From: Dentipellis sp. KUC8613
Lineage: Eukaryota; Basidiomycota; Agaricomycetes; Russulales; Hericiaceae
Length of the DNA: 64,000 nt
Reading direction: 5' to 3'
NCBI GenBank assembly: GCA_002286715.1
Contig: NSJX01000009.1
Span: forward strand, 373,966 to 437,965
In this document: positions 33,912 through 45,691 of the stretch, in pieces
How the letters are laid out: the number at the start of each line of letters is the position of its first letter
How positions within the stretch are numbered: position 1 is the stretch's first letter
Made by a program: the position numbers and the translations under genes
Notes under the pieces: model-generated
Database searches by the model: none
The model's input: the letters and a program-made list of their open reading frames with translations, nothing else
Told to the model about the DNA's origin: nothing

Positions 33912-35565
33912 TCAAAACGTGAACGCAGATTCGGCTTCGTAATTGATGGAAGGAGACGGAGACGGAAACGATTGTCCAGAATTCTTCTTGGCCTTCTTCG
34001 CTGCTTTCTTCGGGGGACACCGGCCCCCCTCGGCGCCGTCAAATACGCTCGCGGCAACCTCAGCTCGTGGAGAAACCCCATTGCCGAGAGGCTGAACGTA
34101 GGGGATGGCCTCGTTCGACGGGATGGGCGTCCAATCAACGACCGCCGCAGCCCTACTATCATTGAGACGAAGGCTTGGTCGCGTGGCCGCAAGGTTTGGA
34201 AAAGGTGATGTTGCCGAGGCGGAGTTGCAACCAGCGACCGACGTGTCTTTCGGTGGATCAGTTGAGCTCTTCATTGCCGAGAGTGCCTTTCCCCATGCCG
34301 GCTGCCTCTTCCAAGGATCTGTCGGAACCGCAGGTTTGGGGGTAGCCGCCGCGGGAGGCGCGTTTGGAGGCACGGTCGAGGTGCAAGGTGTGGCGGGGAT
34401 GATGGTCGTAGGCTGTTCCGGAGGCGTGCGGGCTGCAGCAGTGGGTTTGTATGGTGGGCGGGGCGGGGGACCCCATATGAACTCTGTCCGCTGTCCTTCC
34501 GATTTGACTTCGACGGGATTCGCCGGCGCAGAGACGGAGTTGTGATCAGGTGCATTCTTTACCTCCACTTCCTTCGTTCTTTCTTCTTCCTTCGCTTGCT
34601 TCGCTCCGGCCACCGTGTCCTCTGTCTTCGAGTTCTTGATCTTCGTCACGGATTCAGGTGTCAAATGTGACTCGACCATGCGTCCAACCTCCTTCGTCGA
34701 GACATCCTTGCGTCGCACGCGCAGACCCTCGCGGATGGTCATAATCAGGAGAATATCGCTGACGCCAAGCTTGACGCCCTCGTCCTTCGACAGCGGTTGC
34801 TCCCTGTCGCATAGGGCGATAAGTCCGGGGCGTATCCAGGCATCGATGCCGTAGGTGCGTCCGTGGACGACTTTATTCACGGGGGATGCAATGGGCCCAA
34901 GACGGTCGATCGCGAGGATGCGGATCGAGGGAAAGGACCATTCGGTAGAGAGGCGGAGGACAGATGTCCAGGCCTCGACCGTCTGAATCTCGCATTTGTG
35001 GAATTCACTATAGCAGAGAGGATAAGTAACGATTGTGTGGAATTCGAGCCAACGTACGCAGGATACAAGATGGAGAGGAAGGCCTCGAACTCGCTGCATT
35101 CTACGTCGTCGTCCAGTGTTATCGCTGTATCCGTGCTCGTGGAACGCTCGAAGAGGGTTCGGAAGTATGGAGAATCGCGCCGGAAGAAGTACCGGTGCAC
35201 GCAGTACAATACGCCTCTGACCTGTTTGAGTGTTAGTCTCGAGGCCACAGCAATGATGAGTTGCTCACGTTGAATACCACATTCCCGTCTTCGAAGTAGA
35301 ACCTCTCGTGGTTCTTATATCCTTCGTTAGGACTCAACGTTAACCCGCGATCACTATTCCCTTGCAAAATGCCGTGTTTCATTACATTGCCGTCGGGGCC
35401 TGTGGAAGGCGTGACGGTAGCCGTGGATTCGGACGCAGGCACGTCAGCGTCGGGTGACATCGTGTCGGTGGCGGATGCAGAAGACCTTGGTGACGAGGCG
35501 CGCTCGGGTTCGGAGAGGATGTCAAAGTCGTCGAGGTCGGTGAAAGACAGACTGCTGGTGGACAT
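33912..35565 (-). CDS. BTB-7: BTB protein with Pro-rich tail
   Basis: Exons 35565-35269, 35221-35058 and 35007-33912 give about 518 residues. The N-tag is MSTSSLSFTDLDDFDILSEP, almost identical to BTB-10. FYFEDGNVVFN ends exon 1. Exon 2 is the BTB core (YCVHRYFFRRDSPYF, CSEFEAFLSILYP). Exon 3 opens FHKCEIQTVEAW and has the BACK-like region with VNKVVHGRTYGIDAWIRP. The tail is Pro/Ala/Thr-rich and disordered (residues ~310-500), with PWKRQPAWGKALSAM and a basic PPKKAAKKAKKN near the end. The shared motif and tag place it in a subfamily with BTB-2 and BTB-10. Confidence 0.86.
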
Positions 35566-36609
35566 GGAAGTGAGTTGATAAGATGCTCGGAGTCAACGGT
35601 GGTCCGGGTGTCGAAGTACAGCTGCAGATGTTGACGTTACTATATCGAATCGAGACTGTTAGACCCCATGATCAGCGCTGAACGGTGCCGTCAACCTGAA
35701 GGTGGGGAATACTAGTCACTCACACGCAAGAGTCAAAATGAGAGCGAAATAGAACAACTCGAGCTCAGAACTGCGTGACGCTCGTACTAGTAGGGTCCAC
35801 AGTCTAAGCCGCGCATGCGCAGTCACCTACGCGGGGTGTTCCTTATTCGTAGATAACCTTGCCGCCGATACATTCTCGAATCACAGAATGTGAAGGCCTC
35901 ATGGCACTTGCCAGCGATAAGCAAGCCTATCAAATGACGAAGGGGAAAGAAGGAAATCATATTGTGGTATCTAAACTAGACGGCTTGTCACCCCGGGCCG
36001 AGATATTACCTATCTAGTTCTAGCTTGGCCGCGCGGGCCCCTTCTGTTGCGGCGGCCAACAGGCTCCCTCAGTACGTACAGCCACCCAGATGACTTTTGG
36101 CAGGCTGAAACTACATTGGTTAAGTCGACACTCAGCGATATACCATTCACGTCGTGTCGAATGTTGAGCACATTGACAATGCGCGTGGTCAGGATAACGC
36201 ACGCAAGTTTATGTGATGTTCCAGGAGCACGCTATAGCATGGCAGGAATAGCTTGAGCCCTTCCAAGGTGAGTTTCGTTCACGAACACTTTTCTGGACCT
36301 CATTGCATTCACAGATGATTGCAGTCCATATGACATCTGCCGTATGCTGTGCCGATATGTCTCGGGGCTCTCGTCGTCACATTGACCGGTCACTCGGACG
36401 GTGGTGTCATGCTTGACTGTCCAGCTGATACATTTTGTCTTCGAGTGCGATCTCATCATGTAGGTCAAAAAGAAATGTCCGTCTTCAAGATGTCCCTTCT
36501 CGTGATCCCTTCTCCTGCAAGCATTGCCACGACGATCGCCTTGGTGCCATACTTATCAGTGCTCCCGCCTGACGGATCTCGACAGGCAACATTACTCACC
36601 TTATTGTGG
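35566..36609. other. intergenic, no supported gene
   Basis: About 1 kb between the BTB-7 start and the BTB-8 stop. Short open frames have no recognisable domain and lack paired splice sites that would join them. No module copy of confidence was seen. Confidence 0.45.
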
Positions 36610-37915
36610 TCACGCGTATCGTCTGGTCTTTTGTGCTTTATTGGCTACACTGTAACTTGGCGGTTTCGATGCTGGCTGGGCGGCAGCCTTATCCGCCTTT
36701 ATCTTTGCTGCCCATGCTGCATCCTCTTCTGCTTTCTTTGCCGCTGCCGCTCTTGCATTCTTGAGTGCTGCTTCATCAGCCACCTTCTTGTCATACGCCT
36801 CTTCCCACTTTTTGAGTGCGGCCTTTTTTTCTTCCTTCTGCCTTGCCTCCTCCTCGGCCATCTGCAAATCGACTTCCTCTGCTCGTCTCTTCGCTGCGGC
36901 CTCTTCATTTGCCTTCCTATCGGCCTCGGCTTCATTTTCCGCCTTCTTCTTCTCCGCGGCCTCTTCTTCTGCCCTCTTCTTGGCTCTCGCCTCCTCGACT
37001 GCTTGTTGGGCCACGGTCTCCTCGAACGCAGCCTTTTTTTGAATGGCTTCCTCGTAAGCTCTCTTCCCGGCTGCGACTTCATCATCTATCTTCTTCGCTG
37101 ACGCTGCGTTGCCTTCCTTTTCAAAGTAATCTTCTATCATCTTCTTGATATCGCTTGCATAGCTCGAGCAGCGCGCGCGCACGCGTTCGCGAACGGTCAT
37201 TATCAGCATGGCCTCAGCGAACCCGAGCCGTAGACCTTCCTCCCATGTCAGCGGCTCGGGTCCATCGCATAAGGCCACACGTCCATCGCATGCCCACGCA
37301 TCCACTTTGTATTTGCTCCCGAGCACCACCTTGTCGACGTCAGATGCGATGGGCTGCAGCCGGCTGATCGCGAGCTTGCGCACCGAGGCGAAGGACCATT
37401 CAGTCGAGAGCCGGAGAACAGCCGTCCAGGCCTCGACTGTCTTCAACTCGCATTCGTGGAAGTCTCTGCATGCCAAACGTGAGTCCCATGCGTTCTGCTG
37501 ATATCTAATATGTGACTTACGTGGGGTAGAGAATGGACAGGAAAGCGTCGAACTCGGCGCAGTCGACGCCCTCGAGTGGGATTGGGGAGGCTGAAGCCGC
37601 GTTCTTGGTGCTCTTATTCAAGAGTTCCCGGAAGTACGGCGAGTCGCGAAGAAGAAAGTAGTGCGGGATGCGATATAGGGTCCCTTGCACCTGCTCCGCC
37701 TTCAATTTCGACGAAGGTCGAATGGAGAAGAAACTCACAAGAAATGTCGTCTCCCCGCCCTCGAAATAGAACCGCTGGTGCTTCGGTTCGGGCGCTGGCG
37801 ACGGGAATGGAATCCCTTTCTCTCCACTGGACATGTTGACGTTGGGAGCCTCGGGCGCTCGTGCGTGCGTTTCGATGATCTGAATGTCGAACTCTTCAAA
37901 ATCGCTGGATGACAT
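36610..37915 (-). CDS. BTB-8: BTB protein with coiled-coil tail
   Basis: Exons 37915-37739, 37690-37521 and 37465-36610 give 400 residues. The short acidic start is MSSSDFEEFDIQ; a longer frame starting at TTG (37933) is less likely. FYFEGGETTFL is followed by a BTB core with YRIPHYFLLRDSPYF. Exon 3 begins FHECELKTVEAW. Its BACK-like region is more diverged (KVVLGSKYKVDAWACD replaces the usual GRTYGIDAW). The tail is a 150-residue Lys/Ala/Glu coiled coil (for example AKKRAEEEAAEKKKAEN), ending in a short basic KAQKTRRYA. It belongs to the coiled-coil class with BTB-4 and BTB-5. Confidence 0.85.
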
Positions 37916-38422
37916 GCTGCTGACTGACGTCAAACTTTGAAGGCGATGTTAATAGATAGAAATGATCGCCTGCCGCATGCAGATTTCAGTTCGTCAAGTT
38001 GTACTGGGCAAAGGAGGATAAAAGTCACTCACAGGCAAAGGTGGGAGTCTTCGTCAAGTCCTAGAGCCGTCCACACCCCTACTTACATATAGGTTTAGCG
38101 CACCGCTGATCCGTCGTGACGTCTTCTCGGATTCAGGTCGACAGATGGCAAACAAGCGCGATCCGCAGAACACCTGCCTCGTGAAGACCTCCTTGCCCGC
38201 GAGAAGCGGAGTCGAGCAGACAGGTCGATTACGTTGGGGCCGGAAACTTACGATAGTGCGTGACCTTCATCCGATTTGGCGCTACAGGAAAGTAGACCGA
38301 TATAGGTCGAGACTGTCAACGCAGGGCATGCCTGCGCTGAAAGGGTTGATGCAGAGGCGGCGGGTAACACAACTTTTCCGGTTCGCGACTGCCCCTCTCC
38401 TCTTGCCATCAATACAGAATTC
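37916..38422. other. intergenic, BTB-8 upstream region
   Basis: No gene is seen. It contains upstream module copy D. Confidence 0.4.
38200..38300 (-). repeat. BTB upstream module, copy D
   Basis: On the minus strand it contains TAGCGCCAAATCGGATGAAGG (core about 38265-38284), aligning with copy C for about 70 nt downstream to ACTCCG. It lies about 350 nt before the BTB-8 ATG. Confidence 0.6.
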
Positions 38423-40212
38423 TCAGTCGTCATCGTAGTGGGTAAGATAGTCCCGTGCATCATCATACAGTAATTCCTCCTTCGGCCCTGCCCTTCGTTT
38501 TGACTGCTTGCTTCGCCTAGGTTCCCATGCACAAGCCTCTTTCTGCCGAGAGTCTCGCGAAGACACCTCACGGTGTTGCGCTCGCTGTTTCGCCTCCCAC
38601 TTCTCCTCCGCCTCCGCTTTGGAATCTTCATATTCGTGATAGCCGGCCAAGCTGCTCGTCGCAACGATGCCCGAGGTAATGCCTCGACTCTCACATAATC
38701 TCGCGATGGCTGCTGAGGAAATGTAGTTCTTCTTAGCCGGTCGAGAGAAATTGACGACGGTCTTCCAGTCGTCCTCTTCTAAGACGGCTGCTTGCTCCAG
38801 CGAATGCGTTTCAGGCGACGGCTCCGGCGGTTGTGGCGACACAACTGTGCCGATATCCAAGTTTGCGCGCCTTTTTCTCTTTGCCTCTCTCGTTTCCTTG
38901 CGTTTATTCAAGTTGCTCCTTTTTACTTCCGGAGCCACAGGCAGCGTCTTGGTCATGGTGCTTGCAACATCCTCAGTGTCGACTTGTGAAGGGGTGCCGG
39001 CATTGTTAATGCCCTCGGAGATGGATCCACCTGCTGTAGGGTCCAGGCCCCGAGGAAATGTCTCTGCTGTAGTGGTATTGGTCACGGAGGCCGCTCCCTG
39101 TCGCGTGGGCAGCATATATAACGGGGACTTGGCCCGTTCTAGTTGTTTCCTCCAGAGCGCCTTGGCGGATGGACGAGCGGCAATCTTGGCAATGCCTGCT
39201 GCGCTAGGAAGCTTTTTTGAGAGCCCTGCCTGAGTAGCAGTCTCTTCGCTCTTCATTTTGTGCGCAGTCTCACTGGCTCCCGCCTTCTCCGCAATTGCAG
39301 ATTCGCTATCCCTTCGTGTCAGGAGGCCATCCAAAATTCTCTCGAGTTCATCCCTGGAAGCTTCCGGACACCGGGTACGCGTGCCTTCGCGGACGGTCGT
39401 TGTCAACAGAGCATCGCTGGCCCCCAGCCATAGCCCTTCCTCTTGCATCGGCGGCTGCTCCCTGCCGTACAGGGCCACGCATCCGGGACGGAGCCATGAT
39501 TCAATGCCGTAGGCTCGTCCGAGAACGATCTTGTCGACGACAGATGTTATGGGCTCTAGGTGGGCGATTGCGAGCATGCGGATGGACGCAGATGACCATT
39601 CGTTGGAGAGGCGAAGGATGGCCGTCCAGGCGTCCACGGTCCTCGAATCACATTCGTGGAACTTTCTGTTGGATGAAGCGTGAGTGCAACTCATACGTGC
39701 TCGAATTCATGCCGGCTTACGGAGGATACAAGATAGAGAGGAATGTTTCGAAATCGGCGCAGCCTGCGTCGTCTTCTGGAGATATTGGCGCAGACGAGAC
39801 CTGGACCACAGAATGCCCTCGGAGGGTACCGCGGAAGTACGAAGAATTGTGTCGGAGGAAATATTCGTACGCACGAAACAAGACACCCTTAACCTGGAAT
39901 GATTTCAGGATCGAGGCGATGGGAGAGATGAAGGTGGCTCACGAGGGACGTGATGTTTTCATCCTCGAACCAGGGACACTCATGTTTCTCGAACACTGCA
40001 GGTTCCGAACGTCGATCATGGCAGCTGAACCTCAGCAGCTCGCCCTCGTCCACTCGAGCCGTCGAGACGATGTACCCGGAACCAGATGCTGTGGATTCGG
40101 GCGATGTCCCACCGATGGTGAATGTAGGTGATTCTGGAGAGGGACTGCGCTTGGGAGAGGACAAGACATCGAAATCCCCGGAGTCCGTGAGATACAGACT
40201 ACTGACTGACAT
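38423..40212 (-). CDS. BTB-9: diverged BTB protein, basic tail
   Basis: Exons 40212-39943, 39893-39721 and 39665-38423 give 561 residues. The tag is MSVSSLYLTDSGDFDVLSSP. The BTB region is the most diverged in the window: WFEDENITSL replaces FYFxDGNVxFL, and exon 2 reads FRAYEYFLRHNSSYFRGTL with CADFETFLSILYP. Exon 3 has FHECDSRTVDAW, LRLSNEWSSASIR and DKIVLGRAYGIESWLRP, so the fold is probably kept. The long tail is hydrophilic with basic clusters (KRKETREAKRKRRAN, RRSKQSKRRAGP), possibly nuclear localisation signals, and an EEDDWKTVVNFS segment. Exon number and intron phases match the family, so it is a real member rather than a relic. Confidence 0.82.
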
Positions 40213-41000
40213 AGTCTCTTGTAGAGCCTGTGACGCGAACCCTTGGATCGCGGTCAGATATACTTCAACCGCTACAACAAGAGAAAAGAAAGACAGCCAC
40301 CCACCTGCAACGGTGAGGCGTCGAGTGTGCGGGTTCTTCGTCAAGCCCTGTGCCAAACGGCAGCCGTCACTTATAGGGCGAAGCGCAGCATCTATCTAGG
40401 CATCGTGTCTTCAACATCCGCAGTCGATGAAGCAGATGACTGGCAGACTGTCGCGAATCTATTCGAGAACCCCGCTCAGATGTTGTCCTCGTTGTCCGCA
40501 GCACGCAACCCCGTGTCGATATCACTTGAAGGTGGAAAAAACTTTCGAGGTGCGCTGTTCACGAGACGTTCCCAGTATTAATGCCGGAAGTCATGGGCAT
40601 CTGAGTGTGTCTGTATCGGGTAACGTGGACGAGTTTGCCAAGTGCGAGAGCTGCACACGCAGGAACGACGAGACGGGGAACGTACATGTGTGATCGTGTG
40701 ACTCTGCGAGAATACCAGGGCTTGTGTCTTTGGCCAGCTCTCGAGCTCATCACCTTGAGTTTTATTTTATTTTCCGTCCATTTTTGTTCCTTGTAAGAGT
40801 GTTGTGGGAGGCTCTGCTCATCCTCCTCGAGATCATGTTCTTTCGGTCCTGATATGAGTAAAATAAACCATTATCTACTTGTTATCCATAAAACGCCCTC
40901 TATTACGTACAACAAAATTTCGACGGAAATACGAGGCGCGTGCTCGCGCCCGCGCTTGGTCACTGCCAGTGGTCGCCCGCACCCCGCACCATCCCCCACA
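40213..41000. other. intergenic between BTB-9 and 41.0-kb gene
   Basis: This is the divergent upstream region of two genes; an ATG-initiated in-frame leader extension at 40854 is discussed under the next gene. No other coding signal is seen. Confidence 0.4.
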
Positions 41001-42447
41001 ATGTTGTCTCTTGTGCGCGCCGCCAACACCGTGCGGCCTGTGTGCGCCCGCGCGCTCGCCACGGCGCCGGACTTCCCGCCCGTACACTCGTCTGTGTCGC
41101 CCCCACCCGCACCACTCATCCCGCCGCACCTCGCCGATGCGGAGGCAGGTGGCAGACCCCGTGCATCCAGAAGGCGGGCGGGGGCAGGCGCGGGTGCCAG
41201 TAGCGCTCTCGCGGGCGCGCCGAAGCTGCTGGGCCCGACGGTGTTTGTGCGTCCGTGGAACAGCATGCAGACGATGGTCGATGGGCTGGCGATTCTGCAG
41301 GCGCTTGAGCGCAAGTACGGGCGTGTCATCGACGTGTTTTATCCTCGGGTGCGTCTCCGCCTCTTCAATCTCTATAGCCGACTCTGCTGTTCTACATTCT
41401 TTTTGTGACTTGCGCGAGCGAGACTGACGGGGCGCCTCAGGATGCGGACCTGCGCAACAACTACCTGTTCTACTTCAAAGTCACCTTCCACGCCAGCGTC
41501 GACCCACACATCGTGCCCGCGGACGGCGAGACGCTCAAGATCCGCGTGCCCGACACGCCGCGCGGCACGCCCATCGCGTTCGAGGACCTGCAGCGCTTTC
41601 TCAGCGAGCGCACCGCGGAGAGCGACGCGAGCACGGACCTCGACGCCGAGGCGGAGAACTGGCGCGTCGAGGACGTGCGTATCGAGCGCAGCAGTACGTC
41701 GTACCCCTCTTCTCATACGTCTTCTTCATTCCTACACCAGCTGACTTCCCGCTTCCGGTGGTAGACCACCAGCTCAGCGCGCACGACCCTACGCTACCGC
41801 GCACTGCCGTTCCGAGGCTGCGTCCCAGCGTCCGCGACGAGTTCGCACACGCCTGGACTGGCTGGGCCGGCTTCTCGACGCCCATCGACACCCCCGCCGA
41901 CGCTGCACCCACTATTGTACACGCTGTCCCGGACACAGATCCGGCGCTTCAGCATCTGCATGCTACGAACGCACGGTGGCAACGCGTCGCCGCGCAAGCC
42001 AAATCGCGGTCGGCGGACGCGGAGAAGGTAGAAAAGGAGGTCCAGGAGCAGATACACGAGATGATGCAGGAACTGAGAGAGGATTTGAGCGACGAGTTGG
42101 AGGAGTTGGCGAGAGAGAAGCTGGTCGCGGCGCAGTGGGAGCCGTTCAAGCGGCGGGAGGAGAAAGCCGACGCGCTGACGGATGTTGAGGCGCACGCAGA
42201 TGCCCGTGCGGAGGTGCTGGAGGCGGACGTCGAGGCTGAAGCTGCCGCGCCCAAAATGTCGCGCCGCGAGCGGATTCTGCAGCAGGCGCGCGAGAGCGCA
42301 CGCGCTGCGAGGGACGAGGGCGCGGATGCGAACGCGAAAACGGCTGTGGACGAAAAAGAGCAAGAGGCGGGGACAGAGAAGGCGGCGGACGCGAAGCTGA
42401 AGTCGATTCAGGAGCGGCTATGGAAGCTTGTTGCGACGAAGTGGTAG
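41001..42447 (+). CDS. predicted mitochondrial protein, function unknown
   Basis: Exons 41001-41348, 41441-41693 and 41765-42447 give 427 residues. The N-terminus MLSLVRAANTVRPVCARAL, rich in Arg/Ala/Ser with no acidic residues, looks like a mitochondrial targeting peptide. An in-frame ATG at 40854 would add 49 residues and hide it, so 41001 is preferred. The conserved-looking core is VFVRPWNSMQTMVDGLAIL followed by ERKYGRVIDVFYPRDADLRN and a beta-rich stretch. The C-terminal half is a charged helix (EVQEQIHEMMQELREDL, then Ala/Glu-rich). I do not recognise the family; a mitochondrial translation or RNA-associated role is possible but unsupported. Confidence 0.72.
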
Positions 42448-42689
42448 TGGCAACACCACTGCTGCTCCAGGGAGGGTAGGGGATCTACTGGTATATTGGT
42501 CGCCCTACGTGCGGCGATCCTAATGAACGCGCATAGAGCACATCTTATCCACTTCTCACACGCATTCACTCGCACTGACGACAGTAGCGACGACAACAAC
42601 TTCGGTGAGTAAATATACAGCAAAATGCACTATGATACAGCCAAGAAACGGAAGCAAACAAGCAGTCTCCCTCTGCGCAGATCGAGCTC

Positions 42690-45169
42690 TCACCACCCCT
42701 TCTCAAAGCGCGAAAACGGCTCGGGCACAATCGGGTTGTCTTCGGTGAACTTGCCCTCCTGGAGCCCCTTGCGCATGTCCTCCTCAAACCACAGCGCAGT
42801 CTGCAGCGCCTTGTGGCCCTCCGCGCTGCTCGAGTGCTCCCATATGGGCTTGAAGAGCGGGATCGCCTCGCGGATGCGCGCCATCAGCGGCAGCGTGGTC
42901 TTCAGCGGCGCACCGTGCCGCCAGAAGGCCTCGAGGGCGCACCAGATGAACCCTAGTCGTGGCGGGACGAAGTCAGCGTTTCACAGGTGTGGGAGGGGCA
43001 GTGGGTGGCGACGCACAGGCGTGGCTCTCGTCGTCCGGGGGCAGGCAGTCTGCCGCCTTGACGTAGTACTTGGCTGCCTTCTTCAGGTGATCGACGATGG
43101 CATCTGCGCTGCCCCCGTGGCCGATGCGCGCCATCTGGTTGTGGTAGTAGCCTTTCATCCTGCGTGTGCGTGGCACAGTCAATACGTGGACCGAGGAATA
43201 TGGGGAGGACGCCGGGACGTACGCAAAGGCCTTGCTGCGCGGGTACACGGTGAAGGAGAGCAGGAACCCGGGGTCGATCTCGCCGGAGGGGCCAGGGCCT
43301 TTGTTCTTGAGGAGCTCTTCGGCGTGCTCGAGGAGTGTTTCGAGTGGGTATGGCGAGTCGAGGCCTGGGGAGGAAGAATATGCCTATATGCCAGTGCTGC
43401 GGTGAGCACTATCTCCCGCAAGTCAAGTCTGACCACGCAAGACTCGAAGTGACCAGGAGGACAAGGATCAAGGGGGCAGGCAGGAGGACGCACGTGCTGG
43501 AAGATTTCGAGAAAGAGCGCCTTGACGCCCGCCCAGAACGTCCACTCGAAGATGGCGCCCCGCCGGCTCTTGGGCACATTCGACCAGGTGCGGCGCCCGC
43601 TCTCTATGATGGTGAGCGCGTTCCCGATGTACTCGACGCCTGCGGCGTGGTTCTGCCGCAGCCCGTCCTCGAGGAAGCCGCGCATGATGAACCCGCTGAG
43701 CGCGTCAGTTGCAGCGTGTGCAGGCGAACTTGAATGCAGAAGGGGAGTGTGCGTACCGGACACTGGTGGCGAGCGCCGGGCGCGCGGCGTCCCAGCCCTT
43801 CATGGCGAGCCGCTGTTTGGCGTTCTCGAGGATCGTTTCGGGCCCGCCGTGGATCCACGCGTCGAAGCGCTGCGCCTCGAACTGGGCTGGCGGTTGCGGC
43901 GGGTTCTCTGTCAGTGCAGTGCGGGATCCGCAGTGATTGACACGGCGCATGCGCACCTTGGGTGTTGTACTTGGAGACGAAGTCCGGCTGCGTGATGTGG
44001 AAGATGCGGGAGTCGCGCAGGATGGCGTTGCTGAGCGCGTCGAGGGCCTGTGACCCGGGGCGGGGAGGCGAGGACATATGCATATAAGTCTACGGTCTAG
44101 CGGGTGCGTAAAGAGGGCCGAGGGACGCACGTCGGGTTTTCCGTGCAGCATAAGCCCCTGGGGCGTCTGGATCTTTTTGAGCTGGTTCATGGTCTCGACA
44201 CCCTCCTTGAATTCCTACAGGCAGAGTTAATCACCGCAAGCTGCGCTACGCCGGGCGCACACTGTGAAGACGCACCTCGTATGCGGCGAAGATCACCCAT
44301 CCCTGTACGCATCTTCAGCACCTCCTACAGTGACATGAGAACAAAGGCTAGACTTGTACTCACGCTGCTGATTATCGGCAGCTGGCCACTCGCCCTCATC
44401 TTCTGCGCGCGGAGCCACGGCGTCTCCTGCTTCATCGCGGCGGGCATGATGTGCACCTTCGCAGGCTTGATCTCCATGCGCCTCTTCGCCGCCTCGGCCG
44501 CGCGAAGAGACGCATTGTACTGCGCGCGCGTCTTCGTGTCGTCCGCGGGGAGCGCCGCGATCGCGGACTCCCAGGCGGAGATGGAGTTGTATGGCGCGTT
44601 GAGGGCCTGTACGTGTACGTGTCGTTCGCGATGTCAGAAGGGTCGCGGAGGTTTAGTTGGTTGTATATGATAGGTGGAGCGCGGTCGGGGTGTATTTAAT
44701 GGAGATGGTATGGCTAGTGTTCGGAGGGAGAAAGGGGTACGCACGTCGTGCGCAGCGGCAAGCCGGCTCCAGGCCTTGGCATATTTTGGATCTAACTCAG
44801 TTGCCTAGAGAAAGCATAAGTACGTGCCTTTGACCACACTACAAGGCAAAGTGCATCGCGTGTGTTGAACAAAGCAGCCTCACCTTTGTAGCGTCCGAAA
44901 TCGCGTCGACGTATCTGCGCGTCCACAGTCATCAATAACTGACACGTCGCGACGGCTGTGCGCGCGCACCTCTTCAGCCCCATGTAGCATGCCGCGCGGT
45001 TCGCATAAAGGATCGCGCTGGACGCATCCTCCTCGATGCCGGCGGTGAACTTGTAGCTGGCCGCGAGGAACTCCTTCTTGACGAAGAGCGCGTTGCCCTC
45101 CGCTTTGAGCTCCGCGGCGGTGGGGGTAGGTGCATGAGGGGCGGGTGCTGCGTCTTGGGCGTCGGACAT
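42690..45169 (-). CDS. TPR protein A (tandem paralog)
   Basis: Twelve exons (45169-44970, 44914-44884, 44804-44745, 44606-44364, 44302-44276, 44214-44131, 44047-43957, 43886-43757, 43695-43494, 43383-43223, 43159-43017, 42952-42690) join to 544 residues. The N-terminus is a TPR block of the Hop/SGT type (AELKAEGNALFVKKEF, AILYANRAACYMGLK, ELDPKYAKAWSRLAAAH), which usually binds Hsp70/Hsp90 tails. The rest is helical and unrecognised, with GFIMRGFLEDGLRQNH and MKGYYHNQMARIG as strongly conserved blocks against paralog B. No membrane segment or signal peptide is present. A TATATAAG element lies about 70 nt upstream of the ATG. Exons as short as 27 and 31 nt are supported by alignment with the paralog. 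Confidence 0.85.
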
Positions 45170-45691
45170 GGCGCTGGTGCTGGCGGAGATGGGAGGAACA
45201 AAGAGGGTCGCAAGGGCCACGGCGACTTCGTTTGGCGACTTATATAGTGCTGGTGAGGTCGCCGCGTACACGAGGAGTGACTCGGCAAGCGAAGCGAAGC
45301 GTCACGGTGCTAATTAGATCTCTATGGCCTTTGTATATGAGTGGCGCTTCTGCTACGTGTGTACGGGTCGACATGATAGCCTCAAAAGGCAGCCTTCTGC
45401 GGCCTGAGGTGCGTATGCGTACCGACTGAAGCAGAGGGAGCCCATCGCATGCCGCGACGTAGAGACGAGGGCGGGACGCGGAGGAGGAGAACGGCCCTTC
45501 GCAGCCAGCGACTGGTCCGATTGGGTCGCCTGCTGGAGGCTATGCTGCGGAAGCGACCGTAACAAAACGAGGATAGTGACGACGGCGGTGCGTAAATCTA
45601 TTATACAGCAAGCAAAATTACATATGATACATCCAACTCAAACAACCACTCCCCCACACCTCCTTCGCACATTGAACAACGACCAGCGACC
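45170..45691. other. intergenic between TPR paralogs
   Basis: Promoter of TPR-A and 3' end of TPR-B, both on the minus strand. No gene is seen. Confidence 0.4.
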
